A stretch of DNA of 64,000 nt from Lycocorax pyrrhopterus obiensis. Lineage: Eukaryota > Chordata > Aves > Passeriformes > Paradisaeidae. Under the pieces are notes generated by a model. That model ran no database searches, was not told the origin of the DNA, and worked only from the letters and a program-made list of their open reading frames with translations. The stretch is from positions 55,132,975 to 55,196,974 of the forward strand of contig JACSVZ010000007.1 in the NCBI GenBank assembly GCA_014706295.1, in the 5' to 3' direction. The position numbers and the translations under genes are program-made. Shown piece by piece: positions 50,301 to 59,200 of this stretch (its first letter is position 1; every line of letters begins with the position of its first letter).

Positions 50301-51952
50301 CTTGAATGCCAGAATGGTGTTCAGGAAATTGATTGCAATTAAAGTACTATAATTATTAATTTTACAATTCATATGTTGGGGTACCCTTAACACAGAAAAT
50401 GAAAATGATTACTGTCTAAAATTAATTGTGTCTAACATGACTGATGGTGTAAATGGAAGTTACCAATGAATACATTATGAGAAGACTTCATAATCCTAGC
50501 CTGGCTGGTGAAACCTTACAGCCTCCCTCACCGATAGGGTCATTAACTCTTTATGTAAATGACAGGATTCTATTAAAGCAGGGATATACTGAGTTTAACT
50601 TACTTGTAATTGGAAAACACTTCAGCTAATTCTATTTTAGAGACCAGAATTTTATGTTCTACTGATGCATTTTTCCCATTTCTTTTGTAATAGCCTTTCC
50701 AGGATGTTGAGAAGGTAGGAATGCTTTTAAGAAAATAAGAATTAATACGTTTTAGTATTAACTGTAACTCTGATATTATCATTGGGCTGTGTTTATCATT
50801 TTCACTACTGGAAAAAAAATTATCTACAAACAGTAGTAATTTCAGAATGTATTAAGACATGTTTGCTAATTCAGAGAAGTGGAACAAACGCTCAAGTGAT
50901 GTAGTTTGTGGTTCCTCTAGATGAGAATTCATTAATGTAAACTTCAAATAAAAAGACCCCCCCAAAAACTCATAAAAACCCCACCAACCCCACAACCAAA
51001 TAAAGCAACCCACCTGCTCACTCGTACGAGCTGGGAGCAGTTTGTGTCAGACTGTTACGGGCCAACTCACAGCAGGAAAATTCAAGGCACGGTCTTTGTG
51101 TGTCTTCAAAGGGTCTGATGTATTTCCATACCAAGCTGAAGATACTAGAGAGGCGCCAGCAGCGAATCAGAGAAATAAAGGCAAAGCATGAATTTTTGAA
51201 GGAAGAGTTGGAAGAGACAAAGTGCAGGTTGATGATGGATCCAAATAAGTGGAAAGAAGACTGTAAGTATTTTGCAAAAACAGCATTATGATCAGCCTCT
51301 AACAGATTTTCAGCATGTCAGCAGTCCCACTGAAAATCTTAATCACTTGCTAAGATATTTTGCTGAATTGAGTCCTAAAGTACTCTATGATTCAATCTGT
51401 GTTTCTATAATACATGATTTGAACAAAAAAACCATCCAAACCAACCAGAAGAGAACATCAAAATGGTGCAGAGACACACTGTGGTGCTTGTTAATATTAA
51501 ATATATAATCTTTTATTATTCTTCTTTCCAAAGAAGGAAAAAATTGTTTCCATATCCATGTTATAGCTGGGAAACTGAGGCATGAGATTTGTTCGTAGAC
51601 TGAGTGCTGTGCATAACTGGAGCCTCAAGGCCGTGTTTTGCATCTGCTGAACAAAGGGAAAAAAAAGTCTTAGTTCAAGAGAAATTAAATTTTACTCTAC
51701 CATAGTGGCTCCTTTGTGATAGAATAATGTTTTACGATGAGCTGTTTCTCTTACTCAGTACTTTTTTGTCTGACAGTTGAAGTGGATCCTGATCTTGACA
51801 AGGAGTCACAGGAGTACCTGGAGGCACTGGAACAAGTGACAGAAGAGCTGGAGCAGTGTGTAAATCTGTGCAAGTCACATATCATGATAGTGACGTGTTT
51901 CGATATCGGAGTAACCGATGCGCAAGATGGAGTGAGGGAAGTGGAGGTTTGA
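5222..51952 (+). CDS. KIF26A: KIF26A, atypical kinesin-11 family protein (12 spliced exons, 5' end missing)
   Basis: Joined CDS: 5222-5388, 24829-25012, 36931-37140, 39134-39227, 39712-39974, 40225-40408, 40702-40861, 42528-42690, 43248-46632, 50050-50240, 51112-51262, 51777-51952. All introns are GT-AG and the reading frame is unbroken for 1775 residues to a TGA. Residues ~118-475 are a kinesin motor fold, ~476-1604 a disordered Ser/Pro-rich tail, and ~1668-1718 a short coiled coil. KIF26 proteins are known to bind microtubules but to lack normal ATPase motility. KIF26A is reported to restrain GDNF-RET signalling through GRB2 in enteric neurons. KIF26A is preferred over KIF26B because the C-terminal block reads [10 protein letters not shown]...GQWVDLPP and the protein ends -EVEV; as I recall it, KIF26B ends -SRRR. 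The N-terminal few hundred residues, the start codon and the promoter lie outside the window. The family is near certain; the A/B choice is from remembered sequences. Confidence 0.93.
6811..6842. repeat. T-rich low-complexity tract
   Basis: A run of about 32 bases is all T except two C. It lies in the intron after exon A. It could be the tail of an unrecognised retroelement on the minus strand, but no flanking element is evident. Confidence 0.8.
7421..7441. repeat. (GGA)n microsatellite
   Basis: Six near-perfect AGG/GGA units end a purine-rich stretch in the intron. Confidence 0.85.
16681..16712. repeat. (TA)n microsatellite
   Basis: Alternating TA/AT sequence with a few interruptions (tatacatatata…gtatgatatatat). 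It is self-complementary. Confidence 0.85.
17290..17530 (+). mobile_element. Old CR1/L3-like LINE 3' fragment, sense orientation
   Basis: The stretch around 17300-17395 follows the order of the sense 3' part of CR1-family LINEs: an aaggatggtcag start, then acctgtaaggagaggttgg, then aaaagagaagatggactggg. The following 130 bases fit more loosely. It is highly diverged and its ends are approximate. Recognition is from memory of the CR1 consensus, so the subfamily is not assigned. Confidence 0.5.
18996..19003 (+). promoter_or_regulatory. TATA box of the solo LTR
   Basis: TATATAAA sits in a GC-rich context (ggctcgaggg before, cccacggg after), the typical placement of an LTR core promoter. Any transcript would run in the KIF26A sense direction. 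Confidence 0.6.
19197..19202 (+). terminator. Polyadenylation signal of the solo LTR
   Basis: AATAAA lies about 195 bases after the TATA box, as expected at the R region of a retroviral LTR. It lies on the host gene's sense strand and could act as a weak intronic polyadenylation site. Confidence 0.55.
20041..20054. repeat. Poly-T tract
   Basis: Fourteen consecutive T in the intron, with no recognised flanking element. Confidence 0.8.
24829..25012 (+). CDS. KIF26A: KIF26A coding exon B (AAQKLNLSS … motor entry)
   Basis: This exon encodes residues 56-117. It opens with [13 protein letters not shown], a basic segment, then FSGILQ and [17 protein letters not shown], which are highly conserved landmarks in both KIF26 paralogues just before the motor. 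The acceptor is ttatacag (24827-24828) and the donor gtaact follows 25012. The entry phase completes the AG|A Arg codon of exon A and the exit phase is 0. The conserved FSGIL/PPPAPP block is useful for recognising this gene because it is absent from other kinesins. The Lys/Arg cluster could add microtubule affinity (inference). Confidence 0.95.
26505..26555 (-). mobile_element. CR1 LINE 3' tail, antisense arm
   Basis: The order gaatcacaggaatatcctg, agttggaaggaacc, tacaaggatcat is the reverse complement of the CR1 3' terminus. It forms the left arm of a head-to-head inverted repeat with 26628-26680. Confidence 0.75.
26628..26680 (+). mobile_element. CR1 LINE 3' tail, sense arm
   Basis: The order gttggactcgatccttgtgg, gtctcttccaactcgg, atattctgtgattctg is the sense CR1 3' terminus. 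Its reverse complement matches the left arm at 26505-26555 over about 45 bases with few differences, so the two can fold back across a loop of about 72 bases. Confidence 0.75.
30979..31012. repeat. (TA)n(GT)n compound microsatellite
   Basis: An AT-alternating run passes directly into about six GT units. It is a typical polymorphic dinucleotide repeat. Confidence 0.85.
32078..32098. repeat. C10-T11 homopolymer junction
   Basis: Ten C are followed directly by eleven T. This is a low-complexity tract and prone to sequencing-length error. Confidence 0.85.
33102..33268 (+). repeat. Long pyrimidine-rich tract
   Basis: About 165 bases are strongly C/T-biased on the + strand, including CT-dinucleotide runs and C-runs, with several splice-acceptor-like cttag endings. 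No exon follows that fits the KIF26A frame. Confidence 0.65.
35631..35718 (-). mobile_element. CR1 LINE 3' tail, antisense
   Basis: This matches the familiar avian CR1 end read backwards: tcatagaaccatagaactgt, ctaggttggaaaggatcttc, aagatcaagtccaactgtta, acccagcactgccaagccca. The 3' terminus is at the left, so the element lies on the minus strand and is 5'-truncated to under 100 bases. That is typical for CR1. Confidence 0.8.
36931..37140 (+). CDS. KIF26A: KIF26A motor exon C (first β-strand)
   Basis: This exon encodes residues 118-187. VKVMVRIC is the opening β-strand of the kinesin fold, followed by [16 protein letters not shown] and then [15 protein letters not shown] (compare F-x-F-D-x-V-F in ordinary kinesins). 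The acceptor is tcttgcag (36929-36930) and the donor gtactg follows 37140. The exon is 70 codons, phase 0 at both ends. Conventional kinesins have an R-x-R-P motif for adenine contacts after the first strand. Here R-I-C replaces it, consistent with poor nucleotide handling. Confidence 0.95.
37141..39133 (+). other. KIF26A intron between exons C and D
   Basis: Two kilobases of AT-rich intron. Around 38892 there is a faint CR1-like tcatagaatcaata, too short to call. Nothing else was recognised. Confidence 0.7.
39134..39227 (+). CDS. KIF26A: KIF26A motor exon D (first half of P-loop)
   Basis: This exon encodes residues 188-219: [20 protein letters not shown], then [11 protein letters not shown]. 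It ends on the first base of a Gly codon. The last residues begin the Walker A motif, GHVKLGKS across the splice junction at residues 214-221. Ordinary kinesins have GQTGxGKT in this place. The acceptor is tttcag at 39132-39133 and the donor gtgagc follows 39227. Confidence 0.95.
39712..39974 (+). CDS. KIF26A: KIF26A motor exon E
   Basis: This exon encodes residues 219-306. It completes the P-loop (…[10 protein letters not shown]), then [20 protein letters not shown] (helix α2), then [20 protein letters not shown] (β4, where conventional kinesins have SY-x-E-I-Y-N-E). The donor gtataa follows CAG at 39974. The ATG a little upstream in the same frame is intronic and is not a real start. Lys220 and Ser221 of Walker A are present, so phosphate binding could persist even though hydrolysis is expected to be lost. 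Confidence 0.95.
40225..40408 (+). CDS. KIF26A: KIF26A motor exon F (degenerate switch I)
   Basis: This exon encodes residues 307-368: [20 protein letters not shown], an acidic stretch EEEDRRNSH, then [19 protein letters not shown]. The switch I signature N-x-x-S-S-R-S-H is reduced to RRNSH (Asn346), so the hydroxyl pair that coordinates magnesium and the γ-phosphate is mostly missing. The acceptor is ttcaag (40223-40224). The donor gtatga follows the first base of a Met codon at 40408. Confidence 0.95.
40702..40861 (+). CDS. KIF26A: KIF26A motor exon G (altered switch II)
   Basis: This exon encodes residues 368-421: [20 protein letters not shown], then [20 protein letters not shown] and VPYK. 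The switch II motif DLAGSE of working kinesins reads DLGSCE here, so the D-x-x-G glycine is a serine (Ser382). The SLSALGNVI helix (α4), which faces tubulin, is well kept. The acceptor is gttttag (40700-40701) and the donor is a strong gtaagt after 40861. Confidence 0.95.
40862..42527 (+). other. KIF26A intron between exons G and H
   Basis: 1.67 kb of AT-rich intron. No repeats or additional exons were recognised. Confidence 0.7.
42528..42690 (+). CDS. KIF26A: KIF26A motor exon H (tubulin-facing end of motor)
   Basis: This exon encodes residues 421-475: [20 protein letters not shown], then [20 protein letters not shown], then [14 protein letters not shown]. These match the α5/L12/α6 core of kinesins (SKLTRLLQDSLGG…ETLSTLRYA), so the microtubule-binding side looks intact. 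The basic end leads into the tail. The acceptor is ttcacag (42526-42527). The donor gttggt after 42690 is weak, and reading through it reaches a stop within nine codons. Confidence 0.95.
42691..43247 (+). other. KIF26A intron between exons H and I
   Basis: 557 bases of AT-rich intron ending in tcatttgcag. Nothing else was recognised. Confidence 0.75.
43248..46632 (+). CDS. KIF26A: KIF26A giant tail exon I (1128 codons)
   Basis: This exon encodes residues 476-1604. It starts [15 protein letters not shown] and carries family landmarks in order: [39 protein letters not shown], the proline run [10 protein letters not shown] (about 44061-44103), [68 protein letters not shown] (about 45511-45563), [40 protein letters not shown] and the basic [10 protein letters not shown]. 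It is predicted to be almost wholly disordered. Short conserved islands lie between fast-changing spacers. GC content rises steeply toward the 3' end. A single exon of this size holding most of the tail is typical of KIF26 genes. Donor gtaaga; read-through stops three codons later. Confidence 0.96.
46633..50049 (+). other. KIF26A intron between exons I and J
   Basis: 3.4-kb intron. GC-rich close to exon I, then AT-rich. No mobile element or extra exon was recognised with confidence. Confidence 0.7.
50050..50240 (+). CDS. KIF26A: KIF26A coding exon J (conserved C-terminal block)
   Basis: This exon encodes residues 1604-1667: [20 protein letters not shown], then [20 protein letters not shown] and [20 protein letters not shown]. 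The [19 protein letters not shown] part is shared by KIF26A and KIF26B. The LIPAPLP and GQWVDLPP parts are the KIF26A form, whereas KIF26B has LIPALSLD at the first site as I recall it. The acceptor is gtattttag (50048-50049). The donor gtcagc after 50240 is weak. Read-through would add about 34 residues before a stop at 50340. Confidence 0.94.
50241..51111 (+). other. KIF26A intron between exons J and K
   Basis: AT-rich intron with an unusual A/C-only tract at about 50949-51012 (runs of A alternating with CCC), shortly upstream of the next acceptor. Nothing else was recognised. Confidence 0.7.
51112..51262 (+). CDS. KIF26A: KIF26A coding exon K (short coiled coil)
   Basis: This exon encodes residues 1668-1718: [20 protein letters not shown], then [20 protein letters not shown] and DPNKWKED. 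Leu/Ile spacing and high charge indicate a coiled coil of about five heptads, probably for dimerisation or partner binding (inference). The acceptor is cttcaaag (51110-51111). The donor is a strong gtaagt after a single T at 51262, giving a Phe codon split T|TT. Confidence 0.94.
51263..51776 (+). other. KIF26A last intron
   Basis: 514 bases of AT-rich intron ending ctgacag. No feature of note. Confidence 0.75.
51777..51952 (+). CDS. KIF26A: KIF26A terminal coding exon L with stop codon
   Basis: This exon encodes residues 1718-1775: [20 protein letters not shown], then [20 protein letters not shown], then [18 protein letters not shown], then TGA at 51950-51952. The FEVDP…EYLEALE…CVNLCK…TCFDI pattern is the extreme C-terminus of KIF26 proteins. 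The final -EVEV (acidic-x-hydrophobic) resembles a class III PDZ ligand and matches the -EVDV end I recall for mammalian KIF26A. The acceptor is tgacag (51775-51776). Confidence 0.95.
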
Positions 51953-52585
51953 AGAGAGGCTTTTCAAGGGACTGAAGGAAGTGAAGCTGGGTCGTCCGAC
52001 ATGAAGAAGGGATAAAGTAGCTGGGAAGTGAAGGAGAAAAGGTGAAGACTAAAAAGCAACAATGAATGTTGTAAGAGAAAGAAACAGCTGAGGAATGGGA
52101 ATGTTCATAAATCATTTGGTGCCTCAACGTGACCTGAGCTGTACAAAGATAAAAAGTAGGATCAAGTATTGCTTCTACCAGAGGGAAGTGAAGAAATTTA
52201 GTACAAACCATGATGTTAATTAACAAACAAACAAACATGAAATGGAAGTGCCTTTAAAGTTCATTTGATTTTCATTTTTGTATTTGGTGCTAGAATTAAA
52301 GCCAGCAAACCTAAGCAGACCACAAAATGTATTCCTACGAAGTATTTTATACTGTATAGTGTATTTATGACTAAATGTAAAAAACAAACAACATTGTAGC
52401 AAAAGCAATAAGTAAATTATGTTTTCATACCTGAACTTGCCTTCTTGTTTCATAGAAAAGCTGTTTTATGTAGCAGAATTAAAATTGTATTATAATTGTT
52501 TTCTTGGTTAGGGTTCAAGATATTTTTATGAACATTTATCTATTGAAAAGGAGTATTATGGCATTTTGAGATGTTTGTTTTCCAT

Positions 52586-52612
52586 TTTATATATACATAT
52601 ATAGATATATAT
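52586..52612. repeat. (TA)n-like tract in the 3' UTR
   Basis: Imperfect alternating TA with two interruptions (tatatatacatatatagatata). It can form a weak AU hairpin in the mRNA. Confidence 0.75.
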
Positions 52613-53174
52613 TAACTGCTTACCTACTTCCTTGGTTACTAACCTCTCTTTTCACAGACCTGGTCTTTTTTGGAGTCGTAAACTTAATGTGAGGAAGTCT
52701 ACAAAGGGCGCTGTGGTTTGTTTTGGTTTTCTTTTTTCCTCTCTGACTGCAGGAATTGAGAATTATGTTTATTACCAAAACCATAAAACAAGCAAAAAAA
52801 AAGGAGCAAAAAGTTTTTGTAAATGTTAAGTTAGGTCCATATTTTTATATAGTTTTGACTATAAATATAGCATTTGCATTTTGAACTTTTAAGACAAATA
52901 GTATATCTTTTTACAGTTTTTCTAAGGAAGGCAAACCCTCAGGATCAAGTTTATACATGCTGCATGAGATTTGTGCTTTTTTGAAGGAGGCCACTTAAGT
53001 GTGGAAACTATTGATAAATTGTTGCCAAACAAATACTTTTGAAAAGGTTTAATAGTGTATGTAATACCACATTTCATAACGAATCATATTTTCTAATCAT
53101 CTTCCTTTTTATGGTTTTTTCAAATCCTTTGTATAAATATGTATTATAACAGCTTGCTTCAGTTTTTATCTGTG

Positions 53175-53180
53175 AATAAA
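53175..53180 (+). terminator. KIF26A: Polyadenylation signal of KIF26A
   Basis: AATAAA is followed within about 25-45 bases by a U/GU-rich stretch (gtgctttttgctgtgtatgt), the standard downstream element. It is the first canonical hexamer seen after the stop codon. Confidence 0.75.
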
Positions 53181-53200
53181 AGATACATCTATTGTTACGA

Positions 53201-56200
53201 GTGCTTTTTGCTGTGTATGTGATTTTAATGTTCAGAGGAGGGAGGATGGCCTGTGGCACACTGTGTTAAATGTCACATTGCATTGTCTCTTTGCCCAAGA
53301 GGTGTCTAACTGGGAAGAGAGTTCTGACTTTAGTCAGCGTAAGCCAATCAGGAGAGACAAAACACCAAAGGATGAAATAAACGGCAATGATAATACTTAT
53401 GTTCTCTTAGCACTTTATAGTTTACAGGAGAAAGACCTGTGGCTCACATACTTGGTTTCCCTGATGAGAAAAAGCAATTAAAAATGGGTCTGAAACCACA
53501 AGAAAACTAGGAAGTGGAATCAAGCCCTGGGCCCCGTAGGTCCATCATGGCAAACAGCTACATTCATTTCTCTGTGACACTGCTGTGTTTGCTCCCTGGC
53601 TGGACAGCAGCTGATCCTGGTCCTCAACTCCTGATGCTGGCTGGAGCCTCCCCAGCCAGGGTTAATGCAAAGCTTGTGCTTCTAGTGACACCATCTCCAG
53701 TGTTTTCCAGCCATTTGGCCACAAGGCCTATAATGTGTGAAGTTTTCCCCTCCCTCTTTTTCTTAGGTAGCCCTAACAGCATGGCATCCATGCACTGAGT
53801 TTTCTTACAAGAGCCCTGTGAGGTGGGGTTAATTCCCTCTGCCTCATTCCACAGCTGGAGAAGTGGGAGAGTCAGAGCAAGAGTTTGGTGCTTGAACAAC
53901 TTTTTGACTTTGCATAGGTTACAGAGAGTGCCTTTCTCTATCACTCTGATTTATCCCTAGAAAAGGATACACTGTGTTTGTTTACTGACACTTGGCACTG
54001 TGTCCGGTTGTATGCAAGGGAATATGGCATCTAGAATTTCTAGAGGATCCCCTTGCTGATACCCTTGAATATCAGCTATATTTACTAACTTGTAAATTCC
54101 AGCTAAATTTACTTTCTGTGTGCAGAAAGTCACAGTTCTTCCGAAGACAGAATCCAAACCATGTAGTGATTCGATACATTGTGGGTTTTTTCAGAGCCAG
54201 GACTAGATAAATAAATACAATCAAAATAAAAAAGGAGCAGCATGCTGAGGAGCATGTATTTATCAGCAAAAGCGAAAACCTCCAGAAACATGATGGCAAA
54301 AAGAGAATGTATTCATGAGGAGCTCTGCAATTGGTGTTGGGTTTTGCACTGGTGCCATTGCACTGTCCTCTGGAGATGCAATTCTTAATGGTGCTGCAGC
54401 AGGATGAGTTGACCTGTGGTACCTCTGAGCCCTGGCACACACTCTTTTTTAAGGTAGCCTCTAATGCCATCTTGAATGGACTGGAGGGACTTTGTTTCTT
54501 TTATTTATTTGCCAGCCACCTCATCCTCTCCTCAGAGGTCTTCATTGTTTCCCCTCCCACTCTGGCAATCCTCTGAAATAAAAATCAAGCTGCTAATCAT
54601 CCATCCCAGTTTTTATAAAACTGATAATTTGTTTAAATATTTCCCTGTATAGTGTTTGCTGATCAGACTTGCATCCTTTGATATTTTCTCCTTCATTTCT
54701 AGCTATGGTTATGTTTGCCACAAAGAAGCAAATGAGACATTTCAGGGCTACTGAGTTCCATGTCAACATGGCAATAATATGCATATTAAATGCATTTTGC
54801 CTCTGGCTTGGTGGCACAAAGCAAGCCTGAGATGCAAAATAAGGTGAGGCACTGATGGATGAAATACAGAGTTTTCCCTATGCAAATACTGTTCTTTATT
54901 GGTAGTTGTGGGTAGTAAATTATCTTTCATATCTCAAGACCTGAGGTAATCTTTTAGCTTACTGTTTTAGCTGTTGCAGTTCTGTCCAGCTAAATATACT
55001 TAGTTTATTATTTGAGTCTATTTTACAAAGACTTAATTATATCAGATTACACATAATTTCAAAATTAAGCTGGATGCTTTATTTCATTCCTCGTCTATTT
55101 AAGTGTAATGATTTAAAATAGCCATTAAATTGCACACTTAAAGATCATGTTGAGCTTGTTGTGATATCAAATAAAACTTTAGAAACCCACTGGCATTGGA
55201 GAGCTGCCTGAATAACTTTTGGCAGGGATTTTCCAGTTCACACCGCAATTCTTTCTCCCTTGCTTGCAGTTCTTCCCATGAAGTCCCTCACCTTCTCCTT
55301 GCTGGGGCAACCCTTTCTAGGTCCCTTGATGGCCCAGTTTACCAAGCAGCTCACATCACACCTATTTCCCAACAACAGGAAAAATAATGTACTGACAGCT
55401 GCTGAGTTTTTTGGAACCAGTGCAATGGTGATTCAAAGCTTAAAGATTAAATTTCAGGGACACAAATTGCCTTTTCCTCAAACCTCACATCTCACTAGGT
55501 TTCACAAGGAGACCAGAGGTGCGCTTGCTTGTGTGTGAAGGACAAGGAGAGGAGAGGCCCCCACATGGTCAGGCCTATTTGAGGAGGAGATGAAGTGTGG
55601 ACTGGAACAGACATCAAGTTAGAAAGCAGAACTCTCATCTGGTGACCAGGGATGCGAGAAAGTGAGGAGGAACTTGTGTTCTGGACATAGCATCCAAGCT
55701 TAGTTTTGCCTTTTCCCATTCAATGGTCATGGTTCAATACATAAAGCTACTCCTGGGAGATGGGATTTCAGCTGGGAGTGTTGCTGCGTTGCTGCAAGTG
55801 TTTGGAGTTGCACTTAGTACAAACATAGATTCCCTATAGAAAAATAAGATGCTCTGTAGACAAAAACTTGTTTAATGTATGTGTAAACACTTTTCCCACA
55901 TGGTGCTTCTGGTCTAACCAGTTCCAGCTAAGGCAGTTCTAGGACACTGTAACTGCAGTCTTGAAACATCAGCACTGAAAGAGAATGCAGTAGAAATATA
56001 AGATTATACATTCTTTTCTCAGCATGCAGAAAATGTTTAATTTATTTCTATTTCAAGGTACCCCTGTATTCTCTTTCTAGTTATAAACCCATGTTTTCCA
56101 ATCACTTGCATTTTATTTTTAAAGTTATCTGTGGAACATAACTCCACAGGCAGCTGTTCTATAGTGTAGCTATAGGCAGGGTTTAAGACAAAAATGTTAG

Positions 56201-59200
56201 CTATAAGATGACCTCTGTATCAGATGTCCAAGCTGGCAGAAGTGGACATAAATAAAAAATGCTGCCATATTTGGGACCCAGTTCACTACAGCACTTAGGC
56301 ACCTGTTCAAGCAAGCAAGTAAATCTGGTTTGTATCCAGCAAAACACTCCAATTTTGGCTTATATCCCATTGGCTTGGATTTTTTTTGCTTCAGGGCTTC
56401 AGATGGTGTAAATTCCCTTTGCAGTGGTTCAGCGGAGCTACCGTGACTTTCACCAGATGAAAGTCCTGCTAAAAACATTTTATTTATCAGTGGTATTTCG
56501 GAGAAAGGAAAGAATAGCTCTGTTGATATGCAATGATATCACAAGTGCAAATTAGAAAGCAAAAACTGTCTTCCAGGCTGCTTCTGTATGTAGCATCTCA
56601 TGGCTTTGTGCGGAATTTGACTTGCAGAAATATGCTCGCAGAGTACAGAGGGTAAGACATAACCCTGGACAGTGTAAATGCTGAGAGATTTATTACCAGA
56701 CCCGAGGGGAGCTGCCAGATGACGGGGTGTGTTTGGCATGATGGTGACCTTAGAGCAGCTTACAGGGAAGCCAATGGCTTCATTCATTTCCCTTCCCAAG
56801 AGCCTCCCCACAAGCGGAGGCTGGGTGGGGCAGCTGGAGCATGGAGCCAAGAGGAGGGGAGTATTTCAGAGCAACCCATGCAGGGACTCCAGGTGATGCA
56901 CTTCAGCAGCCTGTTTTTAACCTTGTTTCTATGGCTTTTGCTTCTGAATGTTGCATTCAGCTTGAGACAGGTCATTCCTGGTTTTGGAATATTCCTGTCA
57001 CCGCCATATGAGAAGGGCAGGTGTCACTTGGCTGCACCTCACTGGGAGATGAAGAGTAAATAGATGCTCTTACAGCAGGCACAGATAACATTTCTGCCAT
57101 CTCTCCTCTGCATCAACACTTATTCAGTAGCATAATTCACTTGGTGCACTTTTACATTAATATTCTCTATTGAGATTAGGACCTTTCAAATCTTGATGGT
57201 AATGAGGTCTCTCTGAGACAGCTTTTATTTGTTTGCTTAGTCTTCAAAGTGGACAGACCAGGCCCTGGCATGAACCAGTACAACTTTGTTCTGCCAAGGT
57301 TTTCCTTCATTTATTTCTTCAATGTAAACATTTCTTTGGGAGCTTCCTATCAGGTCTGGAAAAGGAAGGCAGCAGCTCCTTTCCTGCTCAGGGTCCCTGG
57401 GACAGCTAAAAGAGCTTGTCCTGACTTCTGAAAGACTTGGTTTTGGAGTTCTGCTGTTGACTTCAGTAGGAAAAGAACCAGGTCACTAGTTAACTCCTGG
57501 CATCTCTGGTATTAAAGCAATATTGGATGACCAGAAGGAGCAAAGCCTTCAGTCCCAGGGTAGGGAAAAAGCAGGTCCCACCTCCTTGTTATCTGGCTCT
57601 CCTACCCGAGGTCAGCAGATTGCTTCAGACTCTGCCCTTCAGAGTGTCAGGGATCTAATCAGACTGTGGAGCCCCTGCCATGGCTCACGTGACTCTATTT
57701 AAAGCACGTCTTAATTGATCTGACCTTGTATAGGAAATACCTTTGAGTCCTCGTGTGCTGCTCTCTGGGAGGCAGGCGCAGTGCTCCAGGGCACAGGCAG
57801 TAGAGAAATAAGCAGACATTTTAGAGTTTGGCCTTTGACTGGAAAAACTGAGTTTTAAGTATTGTCTCACTGAGACCTTTCCTGTTGCCTGCAACCGTGA
57901 CCCTCCATTTGTCAGCACCTGGCACAGATACGCTTACAAATGCTGCTTGTTTTGAAGGGTGCCACTCATTTTGTTGTACATTACCATTTAAATGAGTTAC
58001 ATTTGTACCTAAAGGCTTCAGTCTCATGGGGCTAAGTGCTGTACAAACACAATTTTTTAGCCTAAATAGACAGGGTACGAGAGGGAAGGACAAAGTGGAC
58101 TACTGTGTTTGCCTTCAAATTGAGCACATAAAAGTTCTTAAAAATACGTCTCTCACAATGTCCTTTGCTGAATACAGAGCAAAACGTTCAGCCGTGGCAG
58201 CTGAAACCCTGCAGACAGGCTCCAATGGGATGCCATTTTCAAACTGCTCGGTTTTCAAAGTGAAGATAATGTTATTTACTTATGCAACAGGAAATGAGGG
58301 AGAGCTTTGATTTGGCTTTTGGGGAGAGAAACAGAAGGAGGAAAATGTAATAATGTATACAAATACATCCATAATGGAAGAAAATGCCACTACATGGATT
58401 GTGCACTTCTTTGCAAAGCTGTGCATTCTGGGCAAGCACAAAGGAGTAGGGAAGTTTGAGGGCAGCTGTGTGTTTCTCCCCTGTTTATTTCCTTGGTCAC
58501 ATTTCTGCTCAGCCTTGTACCAACCAAATAATTTGCAACTCCCCTGTGTATAGCTCTGATGTAGAAATTTTCTAAAACACTTTGCAAACACAAGGTTTCC
58601 CTGTATTCTCCTTTTCCCAGTTTTTAAGTGTTCAGTAGGGCATCATCTATTTTTCTTCGTGTTGCCTCTTTGGATGCCTCCCTTGGTCTCTGATTTGCTC
58701 CTTGGTATCTAAAGTATCTCTCCCTTTTCTTCCTGCTCTTCTTTGCTAATAATTCAGTTGTAAATGCGGTTTACCATTAGGTGTTGTGCAATGGTATTGA
58801 AGTTACTTGATGGGGTTTTCCTTGATAGACAGGTGAACCAACACAAACCAAGCTCTAAAATAGCATCATAGCATTAAACTTCACTGACACATCTCACCTA
58901 TTTTTCCTTTAAAAGCAGAACTAGGAAAGCTATCTGTAAGGAAGGTCTTCCAATATACTGACAACTCAATCTCTGGTTTACCACAGCAACTAAAGATCCC
59001 TTTTCAGGTGTGTAAATTGTAAACACAGGATCGAAAATTTTTATAAAATTTACCCTTCCACAGTATGGATGTGCTGTTTGAATCACTGATGTTATAAAAT
59101 CCATTAATGTAGTAGACGGGTCTGTATATGTTGGGAATATGGCCAGGAATCTCTGTATGCACCAGGCATGCAGCTGTACAGTCCTTGTCCTCCAAGGCCT

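Larger units (their letters stand above)
51953..53200 (+). other. KIF26A: KIF26A 3' untranslated region (approximate end)
   Basis: AU-rich sequence of about 1.25 kb follows the TGA and contains an alternating TA tract at 52586-52612. No further in-frame coding or intron signal is needed. The first canonical AATAAA with a GU-rich follow-up lies at 53175-53180, so cleavage is placed near 53195-53205. Confidence 0.7.
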
